A stretch of DNA of 64,000 nucleotides from Bacillus sp. sid0103 (GTDB lineage: Bacteria > Bacillota > Bacilli > Bacillales_B > DSM-18226). Made by a program: the position numbers and the translations under genes. The stretch is taken from positions 186,001 through 250,000 of the forward strand of contig NZ_JAHUWN010000004.1 of NCBI RefSeq assembly GCF_019219025.1, given 5' to 3'. The notes beneath the pieces were generated by a model. That model was not told where the DNA came from, searched no databases, and saw only the letters and a list, made by a program, of their open reading frames with translations. This document shows positions 25,923 through 34,398 of the stretch, in pieces. How positions within the stretch are numbered: the first letter of the stretch is position 1; every line of letters begins with the position of its first letter.

Positions 25923-26777
25923 CTAATCCATAACCTGGATGCTTTTTTTCAACTCTCTTGCAGCATCTCGTGCCAATGGAGTCACCATTGTGCCTTTCCG
26001 AACCGAAATCATCTCGTACTGCCATGCCTGCACATCTCTTTTGGTTAAGAGATTTTTTTGAAAATGAACTTCTTTTGGTTCGTTTTGTTCAGGTGATACC
26101 TGATTGGTCACAGGCTGGGGTTTTACGAAAGGCTCCCCATCCTTAACAAGGAAACCAGCCTGACCGCTTGTAATGAACCCGGCATTAGCTTCATCGGTAT
26201 CGATATGCATCTCAAGCTGATATCTCGGTGAAACCCTTATCAATACTTTTTCGAACGAAACCGGGCGTTCCCCTTCTGTTCGGATTCGTACATACTCGCC
26301 GTTTTCTACGCCAAAATAAGCGGCATCCTCTGGGTGCATATGAATATGCGCCTGAGCAACGATCAGTCCTTCATTTTTATAAATACTTCCTTTTGGCCCT
26401 GCCAGAGTAATCGGTGCAGATCCAGCAATATTGCCCGATTCCCTTACGGGCGGTTTCAACCCAAGCTTTACTGCATCTGTACTGCTGACTTCCACTTGTG
26501 TTAAAGAACGAGCCGGACCGAGGATTCGCACTTTTTCAATGCTTCCTCTTGGTCCGACAATGACCACCGTTTCATTAGCCGCAAATTGACCGGGCTGAGA
26601 CAAGTCCGCTTTTTTCGTTAACTCATACCCTTTGCCAAAAAGCGTTTCTAAATCAGCTTGACTTAAGTGGCAATGGCGTGCAGAGACAGCCATCGGGATT
26701 GTATTGGGTCTGGAGTCCTTTTTTAACAATTGCTGAATCACTTCTTCAACAACCGTTCGAATGGCTTGTTCATTCAT
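25923..26777 (-). CDS. pduL: PduL-type phosphate acyltransferase with EutQ-like C-terminal extension
   Basis: A 284-residue enzyme converting acetyl-CoA and phosphate to acetyl phosphate. An N-terminal amphipathic helix (EQAIRTVVEEVIQQLLKK) looks like an encapsulation peptide. The PduL core (about 27-210) has zinc-binding histidines in SARHCHLS and AQAHIHMHPEDA, and MHIDTDEANA near 204. The protein is about 70 residues longer than usual. After a linker, its tail (LLTKRDVQAW, then KGTMVTPLARDAARE) resembles the N-terminal segment I recall for EutQ/EutT. It sits between two BMC genes. Confidence 0.9.
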   Translation of the reverse strand: MNEQAIRTVVEEVIQQLLKKDSRPNTIPMAVSARHCHLSQADLETLFGKGYELTKKADLSQPGQFAANETVVIVGPRGSIEKVRILGPARSLTQVEVSSTDAVKLGLKPPVRESGNIAGSAPITLAGPKGSIYKNEGLIVAQAHIHMHPEDAAYFGVENGEYVRIRTEGERPVSFEKVLIRVSPRYQLEMHIDTDEANAGFITSGQAGFLVKDGEPFVKPQPVTNQVSPEQNEPKEVHFQKNLLTKRDVQAWQYEMISVRKGTMVTPLARDAARELKKSIQVMD

Positions 26778-26796
26778 CGAATTGGCTCCTTACTTC

Positions 26797-27090
26797 TTAC
26801 ACTTCTACTTCTAATTTTGGTAAAATGCTCTCCAATTCGTTGTGCGGACGTGGGATGACATGAACAGATAATAGTTCACCAACACGTTCTGCTGCTGCCG
26901 CACCTGCTTCAGTTGCCGCTTTAACCGCACCTACATCTCCGCGGACAAGAACCGTTACAAGCCCGCCGCCAACATGAACTTTACCGATTAAATGTACGTT
27001 TGCTGCCTTTACCATTGCATCTGCTGCTTCCACGGATGCTACCAAACCTTTTGTTTCCACCATTCCTAATGCTGTTAATTCTCTAGCCAT
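26797..27090 (-). CDS. eutM: BMC-H shell protein (EutM/PduA type)
   Basis: A 97-residue canonical hexameric shell protein: [20 protein letters not shown] at 7-26, [19 protein letters not shown] about 44-62, and the terminal [11 protein letters not shown]. It is standard EutM/PduA length with no tail. It is 16 nt downstream of the aldehyde dehydrogenase gene. Expected to form the main facet sheet. Confidence 0.95.
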   Translation of the reverse strand: MARELTALGMVETKGLVASVEAADAMVKAANVHLIGKVHVGGGLVTVLVRGDVGAVKAATEAGAAAAERVGELLSVHVIPRPHNELESILPKLEVEV

Positions 27091-27105
27091 TGTAAATTCC
27101 TCCTA

Positions 27106-28638
27106 TTAATTCATTTGATATTTTTTTAATACTTGATTTACCAATTCAGAAATTACCTGCGAATCTAGCTGGCCCGATACATTCACATTGCTTAAAACCT
27201 GATTCACAATCTCGTCTACATGGGTGCTGGCACCCCATTGTGGGGCAGGACTTTTGCTGGATGGTTTTGGAACATTAACTTCTTTTGTTCCATAGGCCAT
27301 CCTTTTGATATTGATTAAATGGCGGGCCGATAGATTGTCTGAAGTAATATTACCGCCAAATGATCCACACCCAAGTGTCAGCGATGGCATCAATTCCGTT
27401 GTGGCTCCAACCGCACCAATGGAAGAAAGCGTATTCACCATTAGTCGTGATACTGGCATTGCTAACGCAAATTCACGGGCTACATTATCATCATTGGTGT
27501 GAAGGGATAAGCTATGTCCCATCCCACCTAAATTTAAGATTTTCACACACAGCTCTTTTGCACTTTCATAGCTTTCAGCTGTATAAATCGGAAAGATCGG
27601 CGACAGTTTTTCAATGGAAAAAGGAACGTCCTTCCCTATCCGCGTTTCTTCCGCAATTAAAATCGTTGTGTCGGCTGGAACGGAAATACCCGCCAATTCC
27701 GCAATCTTGACAGCACTTTGACCAACAATTGCCGGATTCAGCTTTCCTGGCAATGGTGAAATCACCATTTCTAAAAGTGATTTCTCCTGCTCATTTAAGA
27801 AATAGGCGCCATTATTTTTAAGCTCCCTTACGGCCATTTCTTTGACATTCTGGTCAACCACAATGGCTTGTTCCGTTGCACAAATCGTGCCGTTATCAAA
27901 CGTTTTGCTTTGGACAATCATTTTGACCGCTTTTTCGATATTGGCGGTTTTTTCGATATAGACGGGCACGTTTCCAGGACCGACACCATATGCCGGCTTA
28001 CCTGAACTGTAGGCAGCACGGACTAAATCTTTTCCGCCAGTTGCTAAAATCAAATTAATATCACGATGGTGCATTAATTCAGTGGTTGCTGCCATTGTTG
28101 GTTTTGAGATCCAGCCGATCATTCCGTCCGGCGCTCCCGCATCAACGGCTGCCTCTAAACAAATCTTTAAAGCGGCGACTGAGCATTTCACTGCCCGTGG
28201 GTGCGGACTAAAAACGATTCCATTTCTTGTTTTTAGGGCGATTAATGCTTTAAAAATCGCACTCGAGGTTGGATTTGTCGTTGGAATGATCCCGGCAATC
28301 ACCCCAAAAGGGGAGGCGACTTCGACTATTTTCTTTGTACGGTCCTCGTTAATGATTCCAACTGTCTTCTCGTTTTTAATAGATTCATAGACAGCAAGTG
28401 AACCGACGTCATTTTTCATTTTTTTATGTTCGACCACACCCATTCCGGTTTCTTCGACCGCCAACTGGGCTAATTCAAGTGATTTGGCAGCAGCCGCTTC
28501 GGCAGCCCGTTTCACAATTTTGTCGACTTGTTCTTGGGAAAACGCCAAGTACTTTTGCTGTGCTTCTTTCGCTTTCTGAACTGCATCCCGCATTTCCTGA
28601 ATGGATTGTAGATCTAAATCAAATGGCAACAGGGACAC
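27106..28638 (-). CDS. eutE: Acylating acetaldehyde dehydrogenase, C-terminal encapsulation helix
   Basis: A 510-residue CoA-dependent aldehyde dehydrogenase converting acetaldehyde to acetyl-CoA with NAD+. The active cysteine is C253 in DNGTICATEQA; cofactor motifs IIPTTNPTSSA (117-127) and GVGPGNVPVY (218-227) are present. After about residue 455 a linker leads to two amphipathic helices (VDEIVNQVLSNV and VISELVNQVLKKY), which look like encapsulation peptides. Classical EutE carries such a helix at the N-terminus. No alcohol dehydrogenase gene accompanies it in this locus. Confidence 0.93.
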   Translation of the reverse strand: MSLLPFDLDLQSIQEMRDAVQKAKEAQQKYLAFSQEQVDKIVKRAAEAAAAKSLELAQLAVEETGMGVVEHKKMKNDVGSLAVYESIKNEKTVGIINEDRTKKIVEVASPFGVIAGIIPTTNPTSSAIFKALIALKTRNGIVFSPHPRAVKCSVAALKICLEAAVDAGAPDGMIGWISKPTMAATTELMHHRDINLILATGGKDLVRAAYSSGKPAYGVGPGNVPVYIEKTANIEKAVKMIVQSKTFDNGTICATEQAIVVDQNVKEMAVRELKNNGAYFLNEQEKSLLEMVISPLPGKLNPAIVGQSAVKIAELAGISVPADTTILIAEETRIGKDVPFSIEKLSPIFPIYTAESYESAKELCVKILNLGGMGHSLSLHTNDDNVAREFALAMPVSRLMVNTLSSIGAVGATTELMPSLTLGCGSFGGNITSDNLSARHLINIKRMAYGTKEVNVPKPSSKSPAPQWGASTHVDEIVNQVLSNVNVSGQLDSQVISELVNQVLKKYQMN

Positions 28639-28691
28639 TCCTTTCTTTTTTAGGTGTGAAATTTTGATTTTCCCAAAGGGGGGGTGCTTTT

Positions 28692-28796
28692 AATTGCGAA
28701 TCTTGGCTACTTATTTGCGAATTTATAAGTTTTATTTGCGGATCGAAGCATTTTATTTGCGAATTTACCTATTTTATTTGCGAATCTATCTTCATC
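28692..28796. repeat. Five tandem copies of a 21-bp unit between eutL and eutE
   Basis: The unit ATTTGCGAATyTAnnnnTTTT starts at 28692, 28713, 28734, 28755 and 28776, an exact 21-bp period, and the last unit reaches the eutL stop codon. It lies inside the transcribed operon. Confidence 0.88.
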
Positions 28797-29449
28797 TAAA
28801 ATTGTTTCGGATTTCTCGCAATCTCGATAATCACAGCACGAAAAGCATCTGCTGCCGCCTGGCATGCCGATTGCGACCCGGTCAATAGCCCACCTCCAAA
28901 GTTTGTTTCCGAAGGCGGTCCAAAAAACTTAACCAGCTCTACATCCGCTGCCTTTAACGCCGCATCCATTCCATACACCGCCTCAAGCGGCGGGGCAATC
29001 AAATAGGCTAGTGCTTCTCCTTGATTAATCCCTGCCTCAGCTGATAGATAAGAACCGGTTCTTGCCACGACATGGGCATACAATGCATGGCTTTTTTCCT
29101 CATTGATTGCCTCAAAATACGCTTCATTTTCTGCGGTTTGAATCACCGCATCTATCCCGCTTTTCACTTCATCTGGACTTGGACCGGCCAACACGCCGAT
29201 CATTTCACCAGACAATGGCCCTGATGCATGCGCGGAACCTGCGTAGAAGGACTTTGCATAGACAACATCAACATCTGCGCGTTTCGTTGCTTCATCAAGA
29301 GCTGTATAGCCGACATCGTCAATCGTTGAGGTAAAAATCGCTAAACTCCTTTGATGGGGTTTTAACTGAAACTGATCTGCTAAGGCAGGGTCAACGTTTG
29401 GAATAATCCGAACAGCCAAGATATTTGCATGAATTCGTTCTAATGCCAT
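28796..29449 (-). CDS. eutL: BMC-T trimeric shell protein EutL
   Basis: A 217-residue tandem-BMC protein. EutL hallmarks are the N-terminal NILAVRIIPNVDPAL, the pore-loop region YAKSFYAGSAHASGPLSGE (about 63-81) and a second domain ending in NFGGGLLTGSQSACQAAADA. Trimers form large gated pores in the shell. It lies 15 nt after eutC. Confidence 0.95.
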   Translation of the reverse strand: MALERIHANILAVRIIPNVDPALADQFQLKPHQRSLAIFTSTIDDVGYTALDEATKRADVDVVYAKSFYAGSAHASGPLSGEMIGVLAGPSPDEVKSGIDAVIQTAENEAYFEAINEEKSHALYAHVVARTGSYLSAEAGINQGEALAYLIAPPLEAVYGMDAALKAADVELVKFFGPPSETNFGGGLLTGSQSACQAAADAFRAVIIEIARNPKQF

Positions 29450-29464
29450 TTATTAACCCTCCCC

Positions 29465-30436
29465 TTATTGCTCTTTTTGTACTAGCGAAACACCGCTGGC
29501 TTCATATTTTAATATTTTTTGCACGACCGTTCCGATATAGGCGCCGGCCTCCACCGGTGGAATGCCGCCCTTATGAATATTGGAGATGACCATCCGGTCG
29601 GCCTCAATGGTGCCGTGGCGTGGTTCGTAACATAGATACGCACTTAACGATTCCGCACTCACGAGACCAGGACGTTCACCAATCAAGTAAACAATCACTT
29701 TCGGTTTTAGGATCTCCCCAACATCATCCATTGCCGCCACCCGGCCTTTTTCGATAAAAAATGGTGTTCCGACATCGAGCCCTAAGCTTTGAAGCGATTG
29801 ATTAAGAGATAAATAGACATCCTCTAAATTTTCATCGACCGCTTTCGAACTTAAGCCGTCAGAAACAATAATTTGAACCGTCGGAGACTTTTTACATTTT
29901 TGATCAATTAATTGTTTTGCCTCATCAGAGAGCTTTCGGCCGAAGTCAGGACGGCGGACATAGACCTCTTTGTCGGAAACCTTCGTGTTAACTTTTAATA
30001 AGGATAAGCTTTCAAGTATTTTCGGATCGACATCACCATAAACGGCATCGACTGCTGCCGCATGGTCAAAGCGAAACTTCAGCCAAGTGTCCGTTTTGGG
30101 CCTTAATCCCGCACGGCCGACGCCAATTCTAGCCGGTGTTTTGCTAATTAAAAGATCCAGCTCTTCCTTATTCATCGGATTTTCAAGTCCTACAGGCGGC
30201 TTTGGTTCAAGAAATATTTCTTTTTCATGGGCTGTTTCCGTGCAGCCCGGACCTTGATTGCACTCTGTTTCAACATGATTCGTCCGGTGGTTCCAAAATT
30301 TCACTTCCACTTTTGCCGATGAATCATCGTTCATCTTTTTCTTCACCGCTTCCACCGCCGCACCGCCAGAAGCGGTCTTCGTCTGCAATTTTTCAACTAC
30401 CATTTTCGTGATTTGTTCCACTAACTCAGGATTCAC
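29465..30436 (-). CDS. eutC: Ethanolamine ammonia-lyase small subunit
   Basis: A 323-residue subunit of the adenosylcobalamin enzyme that splits ethanolamine to acetaldehyde and ammonia. Family blocks are TPARIGVGRAGLRPKT (about 94-109), FRFDHAAAVDAVYGDV, IVSDGLSSKAVDENL, YLIGERPGLVSAESLSAYL and SNIHKGGIPPVEAGAY. The first 80 or so residues are an extension starting with an amphipathic helix (PELVEQITKMVVEKLQ), likely for encapsulation. It follows eutB by 12 nt. Confidence 0.96.
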   Translation of the reverse strand: MNPELVEQITKMVVEKLQTKTASGGAAVEAVKKKMNDDSSAKVEVKFWNHRTNHVETECNQGPGCTETAHEKEIFLEPKPPVGLENPMNKEELDLLISKTPARIGVGRAGLRPKTDTWLKFRFDHAAAVDAVYGDVDPKILESLSLLKVNTKVSDKEVYVRRPDFGRKLSDEAKQLIDQKCKKSPTVQIIVSDGLSSKAVDENLEDVYLSLNQSLQSLGLDVGTPFFIEKGRVAAMDDVGEILKPKVIVYLIGERPGLVSAESLSAYLCYEPRHGTIEADRMVISNIHKGGIPPVEAGAYIGTVVQKILKYEASGVSLVQKEQ

Positions 30437-30448
30437 TCTTTACACCTC

Positions 30449-31813
30449 CTATCGCGAAAAAATCGTCGGGTCCCCTGCATATTTACTTAATTTCCCGTTT
30501 TCAAAAATCCCCATTTTCTCCAGCCATGCTTCAAATGATGGTGCCGGCCGTTTATTCAGCGTCTGTCTTAATGTCGCAACATCGTGATAACTTAAGCTCT
30601 GGTAATTGAGCATACAATCATCACCCATTGGCGCAGCGATAATAAAATTCACCCCTGCCGCGGAAAGCAGCACGCCAAGATCTTCAATGTCATTCTGGTC
30701 TGCTTTAATATGGTTCGTATAGCAAATATCAACGCCCATTGGAATGCCATGCATTTTTCCCATAAAATGATCTTCAAGACCGGCTCGAATCACTTGTTTG
30801 TTGTTGTACAAGTACTCTGGTCCGATAAAGCCGACTACCGTATTGACAATATACGGGTCATAGTAGCGGGCAAAGCCATAATTCCGGGCTTCCATTGTCA
30901 ATTGGTCGATATCATAATGAGCTTCGGCGGATAATTCCGAGCCTTGACCTGTCTCAAAATACAAACGTTGTGGACCAGTTCCTGTACCGTATACTTTCGC
31001 CATTTCATTGGCTTCCTCCAAGAGGGAAGCGGTAATCCCGAAAGAACGATTCGCCGCTTCGGTTCCGGCAATACTCTGGAAAATCATATCTGCCGGTGCC
31101 CCCTGCTGGACCGCTTTCATTTGAGCTGTCACATGGGCAAGCACACAGTTTTGCGTTGGAATTTCCCATTTTTGAATAAAGTCATGTGTCGCATGCAATA
31201 ACCGTTTTACACTTTCAACGGAGTCATCTACTGGGTTTATTCCAATTACTGCATCTCCAATCCCATACGCAAGCCCTTCTTTCATGGAGGCCATCATCCC
31301 GTCGACATTATCCGTCGGATGGTTGGGCTGCAGCCTAGAGGCTAACACTCCTTTTTGACCAATCGTAATATTGCATTTGGATAAAACTTCAATTTTATTG
31401 GCGGCATGGATTAGATCGAGGTTGGACATGATCTTTGCCACCGCTGCAATCATTTCACTATTCAGACCTCGACTGAGGCGTTTCAAGTCTTCACCGGTAG
31501 TTGAATCGTTCAGGATATACTCGCGAAGCTCCGAAACAGACCAATTTTTAATCGATTGATAGATGGGTTCGTTGATCTGACCCTCGATAATCCTTGAAAC
31601 CTCATCCTCTTCAGGAGATAGCATTGGATTTTCCCTAATATCTTGTAGTGTTAAGTAGCTCAACACTTGTTTTGCTGCAATTCTTTCCTGAACGGTCTCA
31701 GCAGCAATCCCTGCTAAGCGGTCGCCGGATTTTTCTTCATTTGCTTTCGCAAATAAATCCTTTAGTGAGGAAAATTGATAAACAGTACCTAAATAGGTGG
31801 ACTTTAATCTCAT
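30449..31813 (-). CDS. eutB: Ethanolamine ammonia-lyase large subunit
   Basis: A 454-residue catalytic TIM-barrel subunit. Recognised by the N-terminus MRLKSTYLGTVYQFSSLKDL, EEKSGDRLAGIAAET, LQPNHPTDNVDGMM, YFETGQGSELSAEAHYDIDQ and GVDICYTNHIKADQND, all close to EutB. The start is ATG 31813, with AAAGGGGG 7 nt upstream. An ATG 21 bases earlier overlaps the eutA stop but gives an N-terminus unlike the family. It needs adenosylcobalamin; the cobalamin genes at 53176-64000 can provide it. Confidence 0.96.
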   Translation of the reverse strand: MRLKSTYLGTVYQFSSLKDLFAKANEEKSGDRLAGIAAETVQERIAAKQVLSYLTLQDIRENPMLSPEEDEVSRIIEGQINEPIYQSIKNWSVSELREYILNDSTTGEDLKRLSRGLNSEMIAAVAKIMSNLDLIHAANKIEVLSKCNITIGQKGVLASRLQPNHPTDNVDGMMASMKEGLAYGIGDAVIGINPVDDSVESVKRLLHATHDFIQKWEIPTQNCVLAHVTAQMKAVQQGAPADMIFQSIAGTEAANRSFGITASLLEEANEMAKVYGTGTGPQRLYFETGQGSELSAEAHYDIDQLTMEARNYGFARYYDPYIVNTVVGFIGPEYLYNNKQVIRAGLEDHFMGKMHGIPMGVDICYTNHIKADQNDIEDLGVLLSAAGVNFIIAAPMGDDCMLNYQSLSYHDVATLRQTLNKRPAPSFEAWLEKMGIFENGKLSKYAGDPTIFSR

Positions 31814-31830
31814 AAGAATGCCCCCTTTCG

Positions 31831-33276
31831 TCATTTCTGGAATGTTAATGTTTTTATGATGACAGGAACAACATCGGTTTCGAGCACTTGGCCTATATCC
31901 AAATAGTCCCCATTTTCAACTTTAATTTGATCAATACAAATGACGGATTGCACCGGAGCCTTCCGCTTGAGTGTTTGCCCGAGAACTTTTGCATAATCCC
32001 GGTCAAGCACAAGGACCAATTCTTGAGTTTGATTCGGTTTTTGTTTCATTGCTTTGAGGATGGATTCAGCAAATTCATCGATTTCACGGAATTTTAAGTA
32101 AGGCAGTTCTGAAAAATAAACCGCAAAATTCTGTCCGTCACGCTGTGGGTCATAGAGATCGAGTGCTTCCTCAATCCGCTTGGATAATTGGTTTATTTCC
32201 GTTTTAAAATCATCTTCGAATCGAATCTGGTAAACCGGCAAGTTCTTCATCGGCAATTTACGATGATCAACTTCAATGGTTGCGCCGCTGATTTCAGTCG
32301 TTTGCATTCCGGCGCCCAGCACTGTGGCCCGAACCGTTTCCTGCGGCTTTACCCAAGTCCATTGAGCAAGACTTGAGCTTTCCTTTAAGGAGGCGGCTAA
32401 CATCAACCCGATATCATCGTATTTGGCCGACTGTACGGTTCCGGTCTCATGCTGATAAATGCATTCACTTATCCCGCCTGAGAACATAATCGCCTCAATA
32501 TCTTCCACCCAGTTAGGTTCATGCCCTAGCAGCAACGTTAGATCCTCGTTTGTGAGTGCCTTTTTTAACATCCGCGCAATGACATCTGCCATAAAATCGG
32601 TTACTTGTTTTATAGCGGATGGATTTTGGGTTTGCCCCTCCACCATCCTTGAATCCCATTGTCTCAGTAAATTCTTAACTGGCGGAGAAATACTCTGGAT
32701 TTTATTTTCGTTACATTCAATTAATCTGCCGCCTACATGAAGCGTACAGGTTCCACAAAGTCTGCCAGATTTATAAACGGCCACATTGGCGGTACCCCCG
32801 CCGATATCGATATTGGCGATAACCTTCCCCGTATCTTTCGAATATTCATAGGCGCCCGATCCCTTAGCGGCAATCATTCCTTCTAAGTCAGGACCAGCTG
32901 TTGCAACTAGAAACTCTCCAGCCTGGTCAGACAGCTGATGCAGCATTTCTTCTGCATTTGACTTTGTGGCTGTTTCACCCGTAATGATCACTGCCCCCGT
33001 TTGAATATCCTTCGGCTCAATACCTGCTTTCTGATATTCCTTTCTGACAAGGTCTTCAATTTTTCCAATATCAATCGTGGTTGGTGAAAGCAGCGGTGTC
33101 CGGTAAATCGGGCTGCGATGGATGACCTGTTTGTCAATGATTTCAATTCGCGGCACATGTGCCCCGCCAGCCATATTCATTAACGTGAACCGGCTGATTA
33201 CAAGCTTTGTTGTACTTGTTCCTATATCGATCCCCGCACTGATCATTTCTTCTTTTTGCGGGCCTTTGAAATTCAT
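31831..33276 (-). CDS. eutA: Ethanolamine ammonia-lyase reactivating factor EutA
   Basis: A 481-residue actin/Hsp70-fold ATPase that exchanges damaged cobalamin in EutBC. The ATP-binding phosphate loop AGIDIGTSTTKLVIS is at 13-27; GGGTANVAVYKSGRL is near 157-171; IMFSGGISECIY is near 262. It is immediately upstream of eutBC. It is the first gene after the second leader terminator with an ANTAR-type hairpin, so it should be switched on by EutV when ethanolamine is present. Confidence 0.95.
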   Translation of the reverse strand: MNFKGPQKEEMISAGIDIGTSTTKLVISRFTLMNMAGGAHVPRIEIIDKQVIHRSPIYRTPLLSPTTIDIGKIEDLVRKEYQKAGIEPKDIQTGAVIITGETATKSNAEEMLHQLSDQAGEFLVATAGPDLEGMIAAKGSGAYEYSKDTGKVIANIDIGGGTANVAVYKSGRLCGTCTLHVGGRLIECNENKIQSISPPVKNLLRQWDSRMVEGQTQNPSAIKQVTDFMADVIARMLKKALTNEDLTLLLGHEPNWVEDIEAIMFSGGISECIYQHETGTVQSAKYDDIGLMLAASLKESSSLAQWTWVKPQETVRATVLGAGMQTTEISGATIEVDHRKLPMKNLPVYQIRFEDDFKTEINQLSKRIEEALDLYDPQRDGQNFAVYFSELPYLKFREIDEFAESILKAMKQKPNQTQELVLVLDRDYAKVLGQTLKRKAPVQSVICIDQIKVENGDYLDIGQVLETDVVPVIIKTLTFQK

Positions 33277-33288
33277 CTCAACTCCCCC

Positions 33289-33354
33289 AAAAAAACAAAA
33301 AGCGCCCCTTGTAAACTATCCCAAATTAGATAGTTTAAAAGAGGCGCCATTGCC
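33289..33354 (-). promoter_or_regulatory. EutV-type antitermination element before eutA
   Basis: On the minus strand GGC-AATGGC-GCC (33354-33343) forms a hairpin with a hexaloop having A at position 1 and G at position 4, the pattern recognised by ANTAR proteins. Its 3' arm is also the 5' end of a terminator: GGCGCCTCTTTTAAACTATC pairs with GATAGTTTACAAGGGGCGC, followed by TTTTTGTTTTTTT. The two structures exclude each other. Confidence 0.75.
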
Positions 33355-33414
33355 ATTAAATTCATTTGTTATTCATAATATAAATTATTTTCTGGATATT
33401 GTAAAGGCTTTCAT

Positions 33415-33915
33415 TTAAAAAATAACAAATGGGGATGGATTTCCTTCAAGATGCTTCTTCATTTCCTGTGTCGAACGGAAGTTTACCAGATTCCGAATCT
33501 CCTCTATTCCTTCCTTTTTTAGGGAAGAGGTAATGACAATCGGACCTTTGGTTACGATTACCTTTTTTAACAAAGAAATAGCTAGTTCAACGTCAGCCTG
33601 GTCTGAATCACTTTTTGTGACGACCCCTATGGGGATTTTATTGATTCCGCTGCTGAATCCTGGCGGGAAAATCATTTTCTTCTTGGTCGCATCCTGTAAA
33701 AACAAGACATGGGTCACTTCTAATGCCGTTGCCATGATATTTTTATAGTAGAACGGGTTTTCACAATATTCTCCTGGGGTATCAACAATCCAATCATAGT
33801 AATTCAGCGACTGCGTTTTCACAGCAGGTACGTCCCGGCCAAGCAATGCATTCGTTAACGTCGATTTTCCAGCCCCAATGGAACCGATCAGCATGGCTCG
33901 GTTCTTTTTCATCAT
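33415..33915 (-). CDS. eutP: EutP/PduV-family small GTPase-like protein
   Basis: A 166-residue P-loop protein. Walker A GSIGAGKST is at 12-20, the G3-like DTPGEY at 46-51, and VVTKSD (G4) near 98. It belongs to the EutP/PduV group that is bound to microcompartments; acetate kinase activity has been reported for a EutP, and PduV helps place compartments in the cell. Start is one of two adjacent ATGs after AGGAGG. It lies between eutS and the eutA leader. Confidence 0.9.
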   Translation of the reverse strand: MMKKNRAMLIGSIGAGKSTLTNALLGRDVPAVKTQSLNYYDWIVDTPGEYCENPFYYKNIMATALEVTHVLFLQDATKKKMIFPPGFSSGINKIPIGVVTKSDSDQADVELAISLLKKVIVTKGPIVITSSLKKEGIEEIRNLVNFRSTQEMKKHLEGNPSPFVIF

Positions 33916-33954
33916 CCTAATTCCTCCTTTCTTGAAAAATTCTATTTTCTGATT

Positions 33955-34296
33955 CTATGACTTCGTGATTTCCGCCGGGGTATATTTCAGCGTAGCCTGC
34001 AAGAAACGGTTAATTTCCTGCATCGCCATTTCCACCTCTGAAACATTGCCGACAATCACAAGACTTCCGGTAAAGCGATCCAAAAATCCTAACTTGACAT
34101 TCGCCGATTTGGTGGCTAAATCTCCGGCAATAATCACCGTCTCACTTGGGGTCAGCGTCAAAATCCCTAATGCCCCAGCCTCCTGTATCCCCAGTTTTTC
34201 AAACATATCCGGGTCCGGATTGGCAATAATATGGCTTAAAGTGACCTGTTTTCCTGGGACAAACTCCTGTATAAACCTCTTTTTCTCTTCGTTCAC
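33955..34296 (-). CDS. eutS: BMC-H shell protein EutS (circularly permuted)
   Basis: A 113-residue EutS-type shell protein: RFIQEFVPGKQVTLSHIIAN at 6-25, then GALGILTLTPSETVIIAGD and GFLDRFTGSLVIVG. The strand order is that of the permuted BMC fold that gives bent hexamers. The start is GTG 34296 with AGAGGTGG at good spacing; a TTG 18 bases upstream is less likely. First gene after the leader terminator at 34321-34381. Confidence 0.93.
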   Translation of the reverse strand: MNEEKKRFIQEFVPGKQVTLSHIIANPDPDMFEKLGIQEAGALGILTLTPSETVIIAGDLATKSANVKLGFLDRFTGSLVIVGNVSEVEMAMQEINRFLQATLKYTPAEITKS

Positions 34297-34320
34297 GACA
34301 AACCCACCTCTCAAATTAAT

Positions 34321-34381
34321 AAAAAAATGCCTAATAGACTTTATTTTTATAAAAAATAAAACCTACTAAGCACCATTGCTT
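34321..34381 (-). promoter_or_regulatory. EutV-type antitermination element before eutS
   Basis: Minus-strand AAGC-AATGGT-GCTT (34381-34368) has a hexaloop with A1 and G4. Its 3' arm overlaps the 5' arm of a terminator, TGCTTAGTAG (34372-34363) pairing with CTATTAGGCA (34337-34328) and continued by an A/U stem, followed by TTTTTTT (34327-34321). Loop AATGG is shared with the element before eutA. Confidence 0.75.
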
Positions 34382-34398
34382 CATCTATTCACTTGTAA

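Noticed and set aside
28692..28796. CRISPR array
   Set aside because: The 21-bp units are direct tandem repeats without unique spacers, and there are no cas genes in the window. The same holds for 6394-6601.
31814..31834. Earlier eutB start overlapping the eutA stop
   Set aside because: The ribosome site AAAGGGGG lies inside that extension and the family N-terminus begins at the later ATG.
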